Shown here one piece after another: positions 1 through 12,170 of a stretch of DNA of 64,000 nucleotides. Position 1 is the stretch's first letter. The number at the start of each line of letters is the position of its first letter. The notes below the pieces were generated by a model. That model ran no database searches. It was not told the origin of the DNA and worked only from the letters and a program-made list of their open reading frames with translations. Made by a program: the position numbers and the translations under genes. Where the stretch lies: positions 103,516 to 167,515 of the forward strand of contig CAXAMN010001414.1 of NCBI GenBank assembly GCA_963970005.1. The letters are read 5' to 3'. Source of the DNA: Durusdinium trenchii (Eukaryota > Sar > Dinophyceae > Suessiales > Symbiodiniaceae).

Positions 1-207
1 GCTGGTGTTTACCAGCCCATTCTCTTGGCTGAGGACCGCACTCTTTGGCATTGGATGGTCAGCCCTGCACGCTTCACTCCTGCGATGTCAGCGCAGCTGT
101 TGAATATGCGCACGTACATGCAAACTTGAACCATTAAGCTGCGTTCTGCGAGCTGAACACTTTTTGGGGGTGAGCTAGCTTAGTTAGCCGGTTTTTCTAG
201 TGTGGCA

Positions 208-2657
208 ATGGCTGAAACCGACGGTGGGCTCTTGGCTGCAGACTGGGAGAGCTGCACCAAGATTCGGAACCGCTTCAGAAAGGAGTTCTCTTGGCTTCAA
301 TGGCCAGTCGTGCCGGAGGTTGCCACAGAGGGGGGTGAGGAGGAGAAGGATCGCCACCCTATATGCACCAAGAGCTTGGAGCTCAATGTTGAGGCCATTG
401 ATCTCATGCTAGATTTCTACCATGGAGGCTTCATCGACATCCATCAACTTCAAAAGGAGGCATGCCCGGGGTTTCTGCCACTTGTTTAGAGAACACATAC
501 ACAGAAGCAAGCGCACGCACGGCCAGTGAGCATGCGGCAGTTGGCGTTTGCTCCATGTGTGCGGGGATGCCCTTGCAGGTTCGGGAGCTCTATCGCTTGG
601 TCAAGTATGAGCCCAAAAATGCCAAGACCGAATCCTATGTTGACGCGTGGAACTTACGCCGCCTATATACCTTCTCATTTAGGCGGCAATTGGATGCAGC
701 CAAGAGGGATCAGAACCCGCGGGACCGCTGCTTTCTCTTTTGCACTGCAGGTTCATGCATGTTTTGTTTTTAATCTTTTGAGACTTGCAAGCCCTGTCTT
801 GCCTGAGAGGATGCCAGGGTCCGCCAGCTCTTTGCCAAGATCAAGACAACGCGCAAAGAGTGTGTGGAGTTTAGCATGGATTGGCAAACATTTGATTCCC
901 ATGCGCCTGTCACTGGCGATGATGATGCTTATGAAGAGAGCGGTGGCGCTGGCTCTGAAAGAGCGATTGCACCAAAGGCAGCAGCGTCGTGTCCAGCGCC
1001 GACCGAGCCTGTCACTCATGCCCCTGAACCAGTTGAAGCAGCACCTCCTGCAACTCTGACCAGGGCTGTAACCCCTGATCTTTCCTCCGCTGCTGCCTCT
1101 CCTATGGGCAGTCCAGACTCTACCATGAAAGCGCTGGAGTGCCAACTGGCTGGGATGAGTTTGAATGATGAGATGACTCCTGAACAAAGGGCGGAACTTC
1201 TCGGTTTGCTTGACCAGATTGAGAACTGGAGCGTGAAGCCCGCGCAGAAGTCTCCTGCGTCCATACCTAAGCTGAGTTGCTGTTTCAAACATGGTGGTCA
1301 TTGTGTGCATCTGGCCCTCCAGTGATCTTTGTCTATAATCGTTTGGCTTCCCAATTATACTCCCTTTGTTCAGTGATTGTTTTACTCAAAGTCCCCGAGG
1401 TTGGATGACCATCAGACCAGACCTGCGCCCACAAGCTCAAGACCCAATTCAACAAGTGTCGCAGCCGCAGCCAGCCTCTTGGCATTTCAAAGTCTATACA
1501 CATACCCGGCGCAAAAGAATAAGCTTTGAGGGGAATCTTCACTCTATGTCTCCGAGAACTTCTCGCACAGGTCCTCCAACTGCTTTGCCAGCTTTGCCGG
1601 CGCCATCGAAGAGTCATGCAGTGGATCCTTCGCAGGCCGGTGGAGGAAAGACATTCGAGACATGAACAACAATTTCATGCCAACAAAACCTATGTCACAA
1701 TGGTGTTTCCGTTTTCCAGCTACCCTAGCGAATCCCTGACGCAGGTGGAGACCCAGCCCTTGGAGCACTACAATGATACACAGCTCTATCAGGTGGTGGA
1801 TGACAAGCCAACCCTTGCCACCCCAAGCCCTTTGACTAAAGAGCCTGCGGAGGTCACACCGGAGAAGGCTACGTTGGTTTCTTTTGAATTCTTTTGAACG
1901 CCTCTGTTCCAGTCCATATGTACATGCACAAGCCTTTGAAGCACCTTTACGAAAAGCTTTGGACTGTCAGGTGGAGCCACCGCTGCCAGCATCAGTCACA
2001 CCTGCCATGCAGATTGATATGCGTACCGTTCAAAAGAAAAACCTCAAGAGGGGGCGGAAACCCAAGAAGGGTAAGAAGGGCAAGGGGAAAGGTGAGACTC
2101 AAGACAAAAAGGCAAAGGGAAGGGGCAAGATAGCAAAGAAAAGGAGCAAGCGATCTCTTTTGAAGAAAATGTCGCCAACCAAGGGTTCAGGTGCATCAAC
2201 ACTGAGAGATGGCAAGAACGCCAAAACTGAAGTTGAGAACCCACCTCGAAAGAGGTCCAAGACTCCCAAAGCCAAAGCAACACCTTCCGGAGCTTCCAAA
2301 GCACCCGGGCCGAAGGGGCCGAAGCGCGCAAAGGGGGGAAAAGCACGCATGGAGGAGGGAGTTGAGGTACCATGCTCCCCGAAGAGTCGCAAGGCCAAGA
2401 AGGAGGGCCAGAAACCCAAGCAAGAACGCTTTGGGAGTGGCAAGAACTGGGTGTACCTCATCCTTGAGGACCAGTACTACGGGTGCACCAATTGCCGCTT
2501 CATTTTTGGGGGGTGCGCAGCATGCCAGAGAGATAGTTTCAGGGGGCGCAGGGCCGAGGAGGTCCGCGCTGAACAGCAGGCAGCATTGACCAGTGCAGCG
2601 TCTGCGGGGGAAGGGGGAAACCGGAAGAACAAGCGAGCCCGCGGCAGTGCTCCATGA
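208..2657 (+). CDS. Multi-exon gene, Lys-rich protein with C-terminal CxxC pair (dinoflagellate multicopy family)
   Basis: The start is the ATG at 208 (MAETDGGLLAADW). Exon 1 runs 208-459 and joins exon 2 (579 to about 749) in frame across a GC-AG intron. Later open segments are about 810-1270 (Pro/Ala-rich, with an acidic helix near MTPEQRAELLGLLDQ), about 1400-1491, about 1571-1640 and about 1745-1860. The last exon, 1971-2657, is in frame from an AG acceptor to TGA. That exon is extremely Lys-rich (KKGKKGKGKG and similar blocks), so the protein is probably nuclear or nucleic-acid binding. It ends with WVYLILEDQYYGCTNCRF followed by GGCAAC, a C-x2-C-x6-C-x2-C arrangement like a small zinc ribbon. 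I recall similar proteins in many copies in Symbiodiniaceae but know no function. The middle exon joins are uncertain; the first two and the last exon are firm. Confidence 0.7.
460..578 (+). other. GC-AG intron
   Basis: The intron begins GCATGC after the codon GAG and ends TTGCAG before GTT. Removing it joins HQLQKE to VRELYRLV without a frame change. A GC donor is uncommon in most eukaryotes but frequent in dinoflagellates, so this intron supports the taxonomic call. Confidence 0.65.
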
Positions 2658-3066
2658 TCAAACTTGGGATCGCGGTCCAGGAAACTCAGCTCGATATGAG
2701 TATACAATGTCTTTTAGTTTTCTGAGAGTTTCCAAGCTCTTTCCCTTCCATGTTTCTTTTTGATAATCCCTCCTGTCCTTCAAGGCACCGCTGTCCCATG
2801 ATTGGTGGACAGCCTGCCGGCGAAGTCCGGCAACATCTTTTCTTGGCTTGGCAGGGACAGCCTTGCTGTGTGATGGGGTGAGTCGCGACAGCCGCAGTCC
2901 ATGTGTGGGGGAGTTCTGACATATACCTGTAGTTGAAGTTTTGCTAAAGCAAACTTTGTTTGAGACCGTCTTTTCTACCCCGCAGTGAGCTGTAAGCTGT
3001 TTTACTCTATAGTTATCTCATTGTGGTAGCGGCCTAGGCGTAGGGAATCCGCCGGCCTTGACCGCC

Positions 3067-5421
3067 ATGGGGATTTTCAAAGATGAGATGTGTATTCGCC
3101 GTAAGGGACGGCCTGAAGAGATGGATCCCGAAGAGAAAAGGGTTGGCGCAGGAACTTGCCATATTAACACATGCATGTTTAATGCAAATTCTCACAGACA
3201 CGCTCCCATCCCAAATTTGACTATCCCAAGCCTGAGCCCGCTCGCATGGCAGGTGAATGAGCGCAGCCTGGAGGCTCCGACGCGGTTGGACAACTTCAAA
3301 AGGTACCTCACCCCCACTGCTGATTCTCATGTCCTATTGTGCAAGTTGTTTGGCAAAGAAAGGACACGCGTTTGATTGCCCAGGTCTGCTTTATCAGTTT
3401 CAACCTTTGGTGGCCTCCGTTCACTGCTGTAGCTAGTTTTGCTCACATGCGCGGGATCCACCACAAAAAGGTTTGGTGGAATCACTCGGCTTTTGTTTTC
3501 CGGACCACTTGTAGCGGACCATGGACCACGATCTGGCCTACGAAGAGCGATGCATTCTTCACCGCCTGTTGGTTCTCGATGCGCCTAAGGCGGGGCAGTC
3601 TTTTCATCTGCCCGCGGCAAATGACAAATGCACATGACATGCGTGTGGTGGTTTTTAATGACCATATCGGCACAAGTCAGGTCTTGTTGATGGTCATCGT
3701 CTTCCTTTTCTCGATGGAGGGACTTCCCAAAGCGCAGGCACCAATGTTGCCAGCTGTTGCCAGCTTTACATTCAAAGGACAAATGTAAAAGACCATGCGT
3801 GCCACATCATCCGCCTCAGGTCTATGAAGCTATCGAAGTTTTTGCTGGCGCAGGGATCCTGAGCAAGTGCCTGACCCTTGCAGGGTTCAACACCGCATCC
3901 CTAGACATCTCCTACTGGGGGCCATGGATGGAAGACCGCCAATACCAAAACAAGAAAACATCGAAGAGAAATGCATTAGATCTCTTATCTCCTGGAGGGT
4001 TTGCGTTCTTTGGCTAAATGACTCAACCTTGGTTTGCCTGTGTTTGTTCTGTGTTTGTTTTGATTCTGTACATGCGTAGTGGAACTCCCACATGCAGCTA
4101 AGTTTGTTGCTGGCAGCAATCCTGCAGTCCCAAGATGGTGTGGTGGTGCACTTTGGGCTTGTTTGCTCAACCTTCATAGCAATATCACGTGGCTCGACAT
4201 ATCGAAGCTATTTCCGTCCAGAAGGAGATCCCTCTTCCCCATCTGTTGCAAGAAGCAATTTGCTCGCAGCAAGGATAGGGTTTCCGTTCCCTAGATGTTT
4301 GGGGGGCTGGTGTTAAGTGGTGCAGTAGAAACAATCTACCCCTACCCCATGACATGCCCAAACCCTCTATGCCTGCAAAGGGTGACTGCTTCGCCAGGAC
4401 ATGCCTCGCTATTCTTTTGGTGATGGCGAAGAGAGGCGTGTGGGTACTGGAGCAGCCATCCAGTTCTTTGGCATTCCGGTTGCGGCGGTTTCAGGATCAA
4501 TTGGTACGGAAAACACGTGAGCCTAAGCGGCATATATTTCCATGCGTAATAGTCAATAGCATTTGTAACCGTGCTTTCGTTGTTGGTAGGACTTGGTAGG
4601 GTCATTAATATATGAATTCACGTATAGAACTTGAGCCCAGGTCTACCGCCAATCCTTCTGGATGCGAGGGTGGGGAGCCACCACGCCAAAACGAACCACC
4701 TTGTGGTCGAACAGCACCGCAGTTCGTTTCTTTTCCACATCCAAGAAGGCTAGGTCGATAGGTAAGGGCAAAGGGCCCAAGCTTGCCGAAGTCTACCATG
4801 ACAAGAGTGGCCGCAAAAGATACAAAGGAATTCCCCAAGCTTTGCGCAGAAGCCAGCCCGAAGCTCAAGGCAGTTTGGGGTTCAAGTTCAATATGGCATA
4901 CATTCTGATGCTCTCATGCCCTCATAATTTTCCAATTGTTTCCTCCATGCATTAAGGGAATACCCTGTTGGCTTTGGGCTCCGCTTCGCACAAACAATGA
5001 AGCGCTTCCTCAAGGAGAGGTCACCTTTGCTGAGTCCTCATCCTGTCGCTTTGCAGCGTATATATACTATACTTTTCTGATGTTCCCAAGATGTATCCTG
5101 CAAGTAGCTGACTAGAGTTCTTGCCCTCCCCCGTTGAAGTTCCTCAAATCCAAGAACTATGGAAGCCTAAGAATCAGATCCAAAGATCAGGCCCCCTACC
5201 AAAATGGAGCCCCAAAGCTTTACTACCCTAGTTCCGCCAAGGCCCCCAGCCCAAATCATCTTCTCCCATGCCACGTCATGCCACAGCCGGAGATTGACGA
5301 CCTATGGGCAGATGCCAAGATGGAAGAGGTGATCGAATACTTGGCCCGAGCATCCTCCCTGAGGGTCCCAAAGGGATGGGAAGGCTACTTCCCTCAGTTC
5401 CAGCCTAGGGCAGAGGGCTAG
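3067..5421 (+). CDS. Multi-exon gene with DNA C5-methyltransferase-like motif I (FAGAGILSKCL)
   Basis: Open segments are 3067-3141, 3253-3302, 3515 to about 3625, 3820 to about 4005, 4127 to about 4290, about 4385-4520, about 4650-4868, about 4957-5018 and about 5140-5421 (TAG). The central block reads EVFAGAGILSKCLTLAGF then LDISYW, which resembles the SAM-binding motif I of cytosine-5 DNA methyltransferases (FAGxGGxS...AGF...D). The next exon carries FGLVCSTF where those enzymes have the catalytic PC loop, and a later one has WVLEQPSSSL near the place of the ENV motif. The canonical PCQ and ENV are therefore not intact. The C-terminal exon ends with KMEEVIEYLARASSLRVP. The same layout is, from memory, an abundant uncharacterised family in Symbiodiniaceae. 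A catalytic role is unproven; it may be a degenerate or repurposed methyltransferase fold. Confidence 0.65.
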
Positions 5422-5459
5422 ACCCGTGCATGCATGAGTCTTTATGGGGGTGCCACTTG

Positions 5460-5990
5460 ACCCCGAAGCTTACGATAACGGTTCCGTCGCGGCCTTTGAG
5501 CGGAGAGTTGCAGAATCAAGAAAAATATCTAAAAATAGTACACAGTGGCAGTTTTTGTGGATAGTGACGTAAATACACAGTAAAGTGGCGTAAAAAACCG
5601 TAGGAATCCTACTCCAAAAATAGTACACTTTCACTAGCTTTTTGGGGTCGCCTCAAATCGGTCTCGGAATCGTACGAGTGGCTTGTACAATACTTGGCCA
5701 CTGAAGCTGAGATCTCATGCTAATTCGAGTGGCGTTTCTGAACGCCCAAGATACATAGATGTATGGGAAAAGGTCCACGCGGTGAAAGTCAAATCCCAAA
5801 CCAATGAGGGATATGGCCTGCAAGGATTGCTATGCACGCATGCATATGTGATTCTATTTGTGCGCCCAGGACTCAAGGCGGAAACGCAAGGGTTTTTTTG
5901 TGATTATAGATATATCCTATATAGGATGTTGACCCCTGAACGGCAATGGTCTTGCAGCACCTTGCTGCGTGGGAGCTCCTTCTTGGCAGA
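5460..5990. other. Intergenic stretch with short AAAATAGTACAC repeats
   Basis: No convincing coding frame was found between the methyltransferase-like gene and the next gene. The sequence AAAATAGTACAC occurs near 5531 and again near 5615, with related ACACAGT words between. Function unknown; it could hold the 3' end of one gene and the leader of the next. Confidence 0.4.
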
Positions 5991-5994
5991 GCAA

Positions 5995-8693
5995 ATGGCT
6001 GCCAACAAGAAGATGTCATATGATCAGATTGTTGCTGTTTCTAGGCTGCTGCATATTTCATGTGTATCCAACCGCATCTTGCTTTTCATCCTCTTGCGCA
6101 CGCGCGTGCGTACCACGGCTCAGGCTGCCCGACAACGTCTTCAAACTTTGGCTGATCAAAAGCATGAACAGCCTGCATCAGCCAGCGAGGCGAAAGGTGT
6201 GGCGCCTGGTGGGAAGGGGAGCAGCGTGCCCATAGTTCTTTCTCCAACACCTGCTATGACACCTGTGACTCCCACCGCTCCAGCTGTTGGTGGAAAAGCT
6301 GCACTTGAAGACAAGGAGAGAAGTTTTCCCAACACCACCCTGTAGACCCATTGCATGGACTCCATCTTGCATGCTTGGGCTTTTGTCCGGCCTCTTCACT
6401 CATTTTTGGCAGTAGGTCAGCATGACACACCTCAGGACACTGCTGGTAAGGGTGCAGCAAAAGCCAAGGCTGCACCCAAAGCGGATGTGAAGGTGGGGTG
6501 GGGCTCCTCAAAAAATGAAAACAAGGCATGCCAACCTTCAAAAAACTTGAGATGAGCGTTTGCATGTTACCATGGCTGCCCCATGCTACCCCCCACTCAA
6601 AAGTATAGTTCCTCACTCGCAGGCTGATGAGGGTGAAGATCCAGGGCTTGCCGATACGAAGGCCGGTGAGTCGTCATGCATTCCTAAACTATAGATATGA
6701 TATATTTTTGTATATACAACATATATATATATATGCATATGAATATGTGCATTTTATATGTGTGGCTGTCGAACTTGAGACCCAGCGAATCACCGAGCGC
6801 CTTGCCAGGAGACAAGAAGATTGGAATCTATGCTGCGCCGCCTTTGCACCCCCAAGCCTGCCAGTGGTAAGCTTGAGGTTAGCCAGGAGATTTACCGACA
6901 GTGGAAGTGTGGTGGTGTTCAGCGACGGGCTTTGCTGGACACACTCATCGCATCAGGTGGTGACAAGGACTTGTACGCCCCATACGCACAGTTTACACAT
7001 GCTTACTATCCTCCCCTCATATCTAGCACACAGTTTTCATTTGTGTTGACTTGGTGAGGGGATCATGCAACTTGGGATGTTGGTAGGATGCCTTCAAAAA
7101 GAAGATCGAGCACCTGCAGAAGCGAACCCGGAAGAACAAGTTTCATGTTGAACGAGGCTTCTACACAAAAGAGGCCATGGCAAAGGAACTCAAATGGAGC
7201 AAGTTGGTGTCCCAGCTTCCTTCCATGCATGCAACCCTTTCATGCTAAATACTGCGTCTCTACCATGTGTGACACTGTTTCTCATTCCCATGCCTGCATG
7301 TCTCCCTTCAATCCTAGGAACAGAATCAAGGAAGCTGTGGCATACTGTTCTCATCCTTCCAGGGTCAAGACCCATGTAAGGCCTGGCTTCTTATGTTTTG
7401 AGTTTTTGGTGACTTTCCGTGGTATAGGGGCGCAGCGCAACAAAACAAACCTTGTTGAGTCCATTTGGTCCAATAACAGCTTCAACCGGCCCCTTCATGG
7501 TTGGTTTCAGGCGCGATCTTTACGAAAAGAAGATCAAGGAGTATTGGGTCAACGTGAAAACCACTGGGGCATATGAGCAGGAGCATGAGGAGTCCTTGGT
7601 GGATCGTACTGTTGGTGAAGGGACCGCAGAAGCTTTCAACCTTGGTCTCCCAGCCGAGGGAGACGGAGCCATGCTGCCTGAAGAGGCAGAACCTGGGGCC
7701 GACACGGATCTTGACGATCCTGATTTGGAGGATGGGAATGCAAGTGCGGGTACGAGCAAGATTCCAGGCAAAGCGCAGGTTGAAAGGGAATCTGTTTTGG
7801 AGGCTGGGTGGCATTCACAAGTGAAACACATGCACGGTGAACTTGAATCATGGTTCACATGTCAATGTGTTTGTGAGGCTGTTGAGAACGTGGGCACTGT
7901 GATGACCAACCTCCTACGGGTTCAAACACGGATGGAAACGCTCCGGGACCGGCTTGCAGCCACGGATTCACCCGAAGCAAAGGCGAAACCGTTTTGCACA
8001 GAGTTGCTGAATTTGTTTGCTATAGGTCTTGAAACTGTGCGCATGGCTTGCACTTCTATCCTCATGGATGGAATCTAAGGAGCAAAAACAAGGTCGAGGG
8101 ATTCCGCACGAAATTGATGACCTACCATGATGAGCTAGCTGACCTCAAGTCATACTTTGATGGCCAGCATCATGATGATGTTTTTGACCAAGAGAAGCTT
8201 GATTGTTGAGGGTAGGATGCCAAACCAGCAACCCCTAAACACACCCTTGTTGTCAGCCCGCCCAGGAAGGTCAAGAGCCTGCGCACTGTTGTCCAAAAGG
8301 TCGAGGTGGAGTACAGTCCTGAGCTGTTGGACTGAGGTACATAGACTCTCAGCGTCCTGTCAGTTCTGCTGGTGCTTAACTTGACAGGTCTTCTAGGGCC
8401 ATGATGGAAGACACGAAGCTGCGCAAGTTTGGCGCTGAGCACGTTTGTTCTTTTCCGTCGGCCTGATACCCGTTTCGTTTTGATCTTTCAGGACTGTCCT
8501 GAAGGCAGTGAGAACCGAGCCCGGATCCGAGCCTGGAACTAGTTCAAAGGCAAAGGCGAAAGCTAAGGGCAAGGCCAAGGCGAGTGCCCCCAGAACTCGC
8601 CCTGGCAAGCAGGATGATGTCGAGGCTGAGGGGCAGCCCAAGCGAAAGAAGAGGAAGTCTGCCGGCAAGGCCGGATATCCCTGCCCGCTATAG
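5995..8693 (+). CDS. Multi-exon charged protein with Lys/Arg-rich tail (dinoflagellate multicopy family)
   Basis: A plausible start is the ATG at 5995 (MAANKKMSYDQ). Further exons lie at about 6115-6340 (QAARQRLQTLADQ, then Ala/Pro-rich), 6417-6540 (KAKAAPKADVK), 6624-6665, 6770-6960 (ITERLAR; IYRQWKCGGVQRRALLDTLI), about 7089-7200 (DAFKKKIEHLQKRTRKNKF), about 7320-7376, about 7512-8078 (RDLYEKKIKEYWVNVKTTGA, then an acidic linker and helical segment), 8093-8200 (VEGFRTKLMTYHDELADL), 8211-8335 (KVKSLRTVVQKVEVEY) and 8492-8693. The last ends in a basic block (KRKKRKSAGK) that could be a nuclear localisation signal. I recall these blocks as a recurrent Symbiodiniaceae protein of unknown function. 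Its neighbours on both sides are other repeated families on the same strand. Individual boundaries are approximate. Confidence 0.65.
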
Positions 8694-9058
8694 TTTGTTT
8701 ACCTGGTGGGTTGACAGAGTCAAGTGCATGAATGCGTGAGGCCTAGATTTCAAATCTGGTGCGCACATTGAAAGGAGTAAACATGGTCGAGGACTGAGAC
8801 AAAACCTGGTCTCACATTATTGTTTGCAATCTATGTGAAGCCCTGATACCCACAGTTTTCGCCTAGGCTGGATGGCGATCAATGGATGTACGTGACCATG
8901 TGAGCTGTCTCCGCTGCGGGGGTCTTCGGGGGAACAATTCAACCTGCCTTTCCTGAAGCTTTTTTGTTGGACACCCCTAGCTGTTGCAATATCAATTGCA
9001 AACACGAACCTTGCTTCTGGATGGGGCGGAATTGTGCTTTAATAAATTGTCTTTCAGC
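8694..9058. other. Gap between two + strand genes
   Basis: About 365 bp with no confident exon. A + strand frame around 8886-9000 is open and Trp/Leu-rich (MYVTMWAVSPLRG) and could be the first exon of the downstream transposase-like gene, but no splice pair clearly supports it. Confidence 0.35.
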
Positions 9059-11392
9059 GTGTGGTCCACTCACCGCACGCTGTTGCAAAACAGCAGGACG
9101 TGCGAAAGAAGTTGATGGCTGGGAAAAAAACATGTGCATGTATAGTGATGACAGCCTACAAGCAGCAACCTCAGACTGATAAATCCTGGGAAAACCGCCC
9201 GCGCAGGTTCCAGGCCTCAACCAAAAGCTGCCAGGAGTTTGCGCTGCGGTCCTGCGGCTAAAGCCGTCGCATCTGCTGTGGCGAAGGGAGTGCCTCATGG
9301 TTTTTGATAAATTTTGTTTTCAACGGTTCTTCCTCGTTCCAATCTTGCAGGGATAGGGGTCTAGGACCAGGGTACATAAACTGAAAGCCCCAAAGGCTGC
9401 TTGACCCAACAACCCTCTCACTCCAGCTTTTGGTATTTGGCACTTGTGTTCTGGGTTCCAGGTTCGTTCGCTCGCAAACTTAGGTAAGTGAGAAGGAAGC
9501 CTGTACTATTGCACGGGCCGTTTGGGAAGAGTTTGCACCGTTCTTGGGGAAGGAACCTCCAAGCGGACATTTCTTTAGTATGGCCACCAAGCTATCGACA
9601 ACGGGTCATGAGAACCGCCTATCTCGCAATTTGGCTGTGTATGGCCTGTCGGCTGACATCTCCATTAGTGATGTCGATGTGGGCCTCAAACAGAAACACC
9701 CCGTTCTACGTGTAGCTGATGCTTTGCAAACTCTTGCTGCCGTGGGGAAGTTTGAAGGTCAGTTCTTGATGGGCCACAGTTCTTCTGCTTTTGAAGCTTT
9801 CTGGGATCGATTCAAACTTCTTCAACCTGAACACCCAGTCTTTGCAAACCATGCTTCATGCACGGGCTCCTGCGTACCCATTTGCCTTCACTTCGATGAA
9901 GGTACCACATTGAAGAAAAAAAGTATTATGGTGGTCTCTGTGCAGCCCCTTCTGGGAAAGGGGACTCGGAAAAGAAAGAGCTCTGATGCTGAACCCGGGT
10001 GCAACATGCTTGGTGACTCTTTGTTGACGAGGCTACTTTACAGCGTTATGCTTGGCAGGGTGTACAATTCGAGGAAGGCTAAGGGCAAACCACTGTCACT
10101 CTTGGTCAAAAACCTCTCCCTAGAGTTGAGGGACGCTTTTTTCAACGGTGTTGAACTTGCTGTCGGTGACGATGTGCGCAAGTATTTCTTAGTCCCTATA
10201 GCTGTAAAGGGAGATTGGCCAGCACTGGCCAAAGTTGGCCAACTCACCAGACACTTTGGGCGCCAAGCTCAGCAGAAGCCAGGACACGGTATCTGTCACC
10301 TGTGCCTAGCTGACAAAGACGGTTACAAAGATTGGCACAACCTGTCATATGACCGCATGTTGCAGATGCGAGTTGATGCTCCTATGCCATGGCACCAAGA
10401 GCCAGATCTTCTATCTGCCGTCCCAATCCAAGAAAGCCACAAACCAAACTTTTTTCGCATCGACTTGTTTCACACCCTCCACAAGGGATTGTTTGCAGAT
10501 CTTTGCGCGAACGCGATAGCCTTTTGGACTTCATGGTGTGCAAACCCCTGCAATTTTTTTGTTGCCTAGCTCAACAGTTGTTCTTACCTGGCTTCTTTGC
10601 GAACGACACTTGGCCCCTGGTTTGAGGTTTGCTCCTTTGACTTTGACATCTTTGGGCGTGGGTCGTTTGACGAACCGTGTGACCAATGTTTTGGAGCACT
10701 GAAAGCCTTTTGCATCGAACACTCACTTCAGCTGCACCTCACACATTTAACCCGGGCACTGCTAGGGTACAGCAAGAGCTCTGAGTATCCTACAGGGAAG
10801 CTTTCCAGAATTTTACCTTAAACTTTTTCTGTTTGTGCAGGGAAGAATGTACTTTGGCTTGTTGACCCTTACCTTTAACTCTGACACTGAGCGCAGGAAC
10901 TGGTTCAAAGGAGCCGACACCGTTTCATTGATGTACTTCTTGGAGAACCGCTTGCAGAATGAGTTGGAGTCTTTGGACAACGACGCCAGCTCGTTTTTTG
11001 CTGAGATAGTGTCAGCGCTTTCTGCAGCAAACAAGTTCATGAAATGTATCTATCACTCCTCTTTGTGGCTTTCAAAGGAGGAACGGAACACCCTCCTCAA
11101 TTCAGGCTACAAGTTCTCAAATAGCTTCGCCAAGTGTGCGCAAGCAGCCTATGACTGGGGATTGACACGGTTCAAATATCAACCCAAATTTCACATGTTT
11201 GGGGAACTCTTGTTTCAGCTTGCCTTCGAAAGGCACCACAATTTGCCATCCATATCCCCTTTAGCGTTTTGCACTCAATTAGATGAAGACTTTATCGGCA
11301 AGGTCGCTGCGTTTTCACGTGCGGTGTCGGTACGGACCGTTCATGAACGCACACTCAGCAGGTACATGATAGCTTTAGCTTCGAGGTGGTAA
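9059..11392 (+). CDS. Transposase-like protein, multi-exon (dinoflagellate repeat family)
   Basis: Exons: about 9059-9134 (RVVHSPHAVAKQQDVRKKLM), 9171-9261, the large exon 9484 to about 10551, about 10620-10799, and 10897-11392 (TAA). The large exon contains ICLHFDEGTTLKKKSIMV, then CHLCLADKDGY with paired Cys, then FRIDLFHTLHKGLFADLC. The next exons hold FGALKAFCIEHSLQLHL, NWFKGADTVSLMYFLENR and a conserved end LDEDFIGKVAAFSRAVS. The DLFHxxxKGxFxD string resembles the second catalytic Asp region of Plavaka/CACTA-type (CMC) transposases (DLLHQxxKGxFKDH). FDEG could supply the first Asp and DEDF the last acidic residue. I remember this as one of the commonest repeated ORFs in Symbiodiniaceae. 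The transposase assignment is inference; the gene structure itself is well supported. Confidence 0.65.
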
Positions 11393-12140
11393 CTTTGTTG
11401 CCCCAGAGGCCTGCAGTTTGTGCTTCAGTCATCCCACCAGTCCTCGAAGAAGACTCGATGGGAAAGCTCCATGGCTGCCCAGACATGACGTCATATGTTT
11501 TCTCAATGATGCGCAGTTTTTATCTAACATTTGATTGGTGGCAAACACCCATGAGTATTTTAAACATGGTTTTTGGTGGATGTCAAGCAGCCTTGAACTG
11601 CACAGCCATAACAGCTCAAAAAGCAGTGGCGCTCTTTGGAACGAAAACACGACACAGTGAAGCAGTGTGCTATTTTTATAGCACACCAGGCTTCCCAGGT
11701 AAATATGACAGGACACGCATCGTTTTGAGGGTGAAAAGGCTACTTCGCCGTAGATTTACCCTCCAACCAATCGAGTGGAATCCCGACAAGCAGCCCTCCT
11801 CAACCCCACGAGCGGTCGTTAAAAAGACCAAACTTTGAAGGGGCGGAAGTGGAGTTGGAGGAGTTTTATAGCTTTTTCCAGGTGGAATGTCCGTAAGGCA
11901 CACAAGCCCAGTCAACATCGAACTTCAGCCCGGGGGTATATAGTACATGCTATGAAGGTACCAAGGAGGCTCGGCCCTTGGCAACAGGCTTCTTAGAGGC
12001 GACCATTCCATTCGATTTGGGGGCAACTCTTTTGCGAACGGCCACGATTGCCAAGGGCAGTTCCCCCACCCGAGTTCCAAACACTTTAGACGGATTTAGA
12101 CGTTTGACATCGCTTGGTCAAGGCACGTCGATACCCAGGT
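11393..12140. other. Downstream flank of transposase-like gene with two weak frames
   Basis: A + strand frame continues to TGA at 11838 and ends basic (RLLRRRFTLQP, VVKKTKL). It could be a further exon or readthrough. On the opposite strand, complement of about 12090-11948 reads LPLAIVAVRKRVAPKSNG then KKPVAKGRASLVPS and stop. Both are protein-like; neither has clear splice support. Confidence 0.3.
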
Positions 12141-12144
12141 ACCT

Positions 12145-12160
12145 TTTTTTTTTTTTTTTT
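12145..12160. repeat. Poly-T run
   Basis: Sixteen consecutive T residues just upstream of a strong hairpin. It may be the poly-A end of a reverse-strand retro-insert or a polypyrimidine tract. Confidence 0.8.
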
Positions 12161-12170
12161 CGAGTCATCT

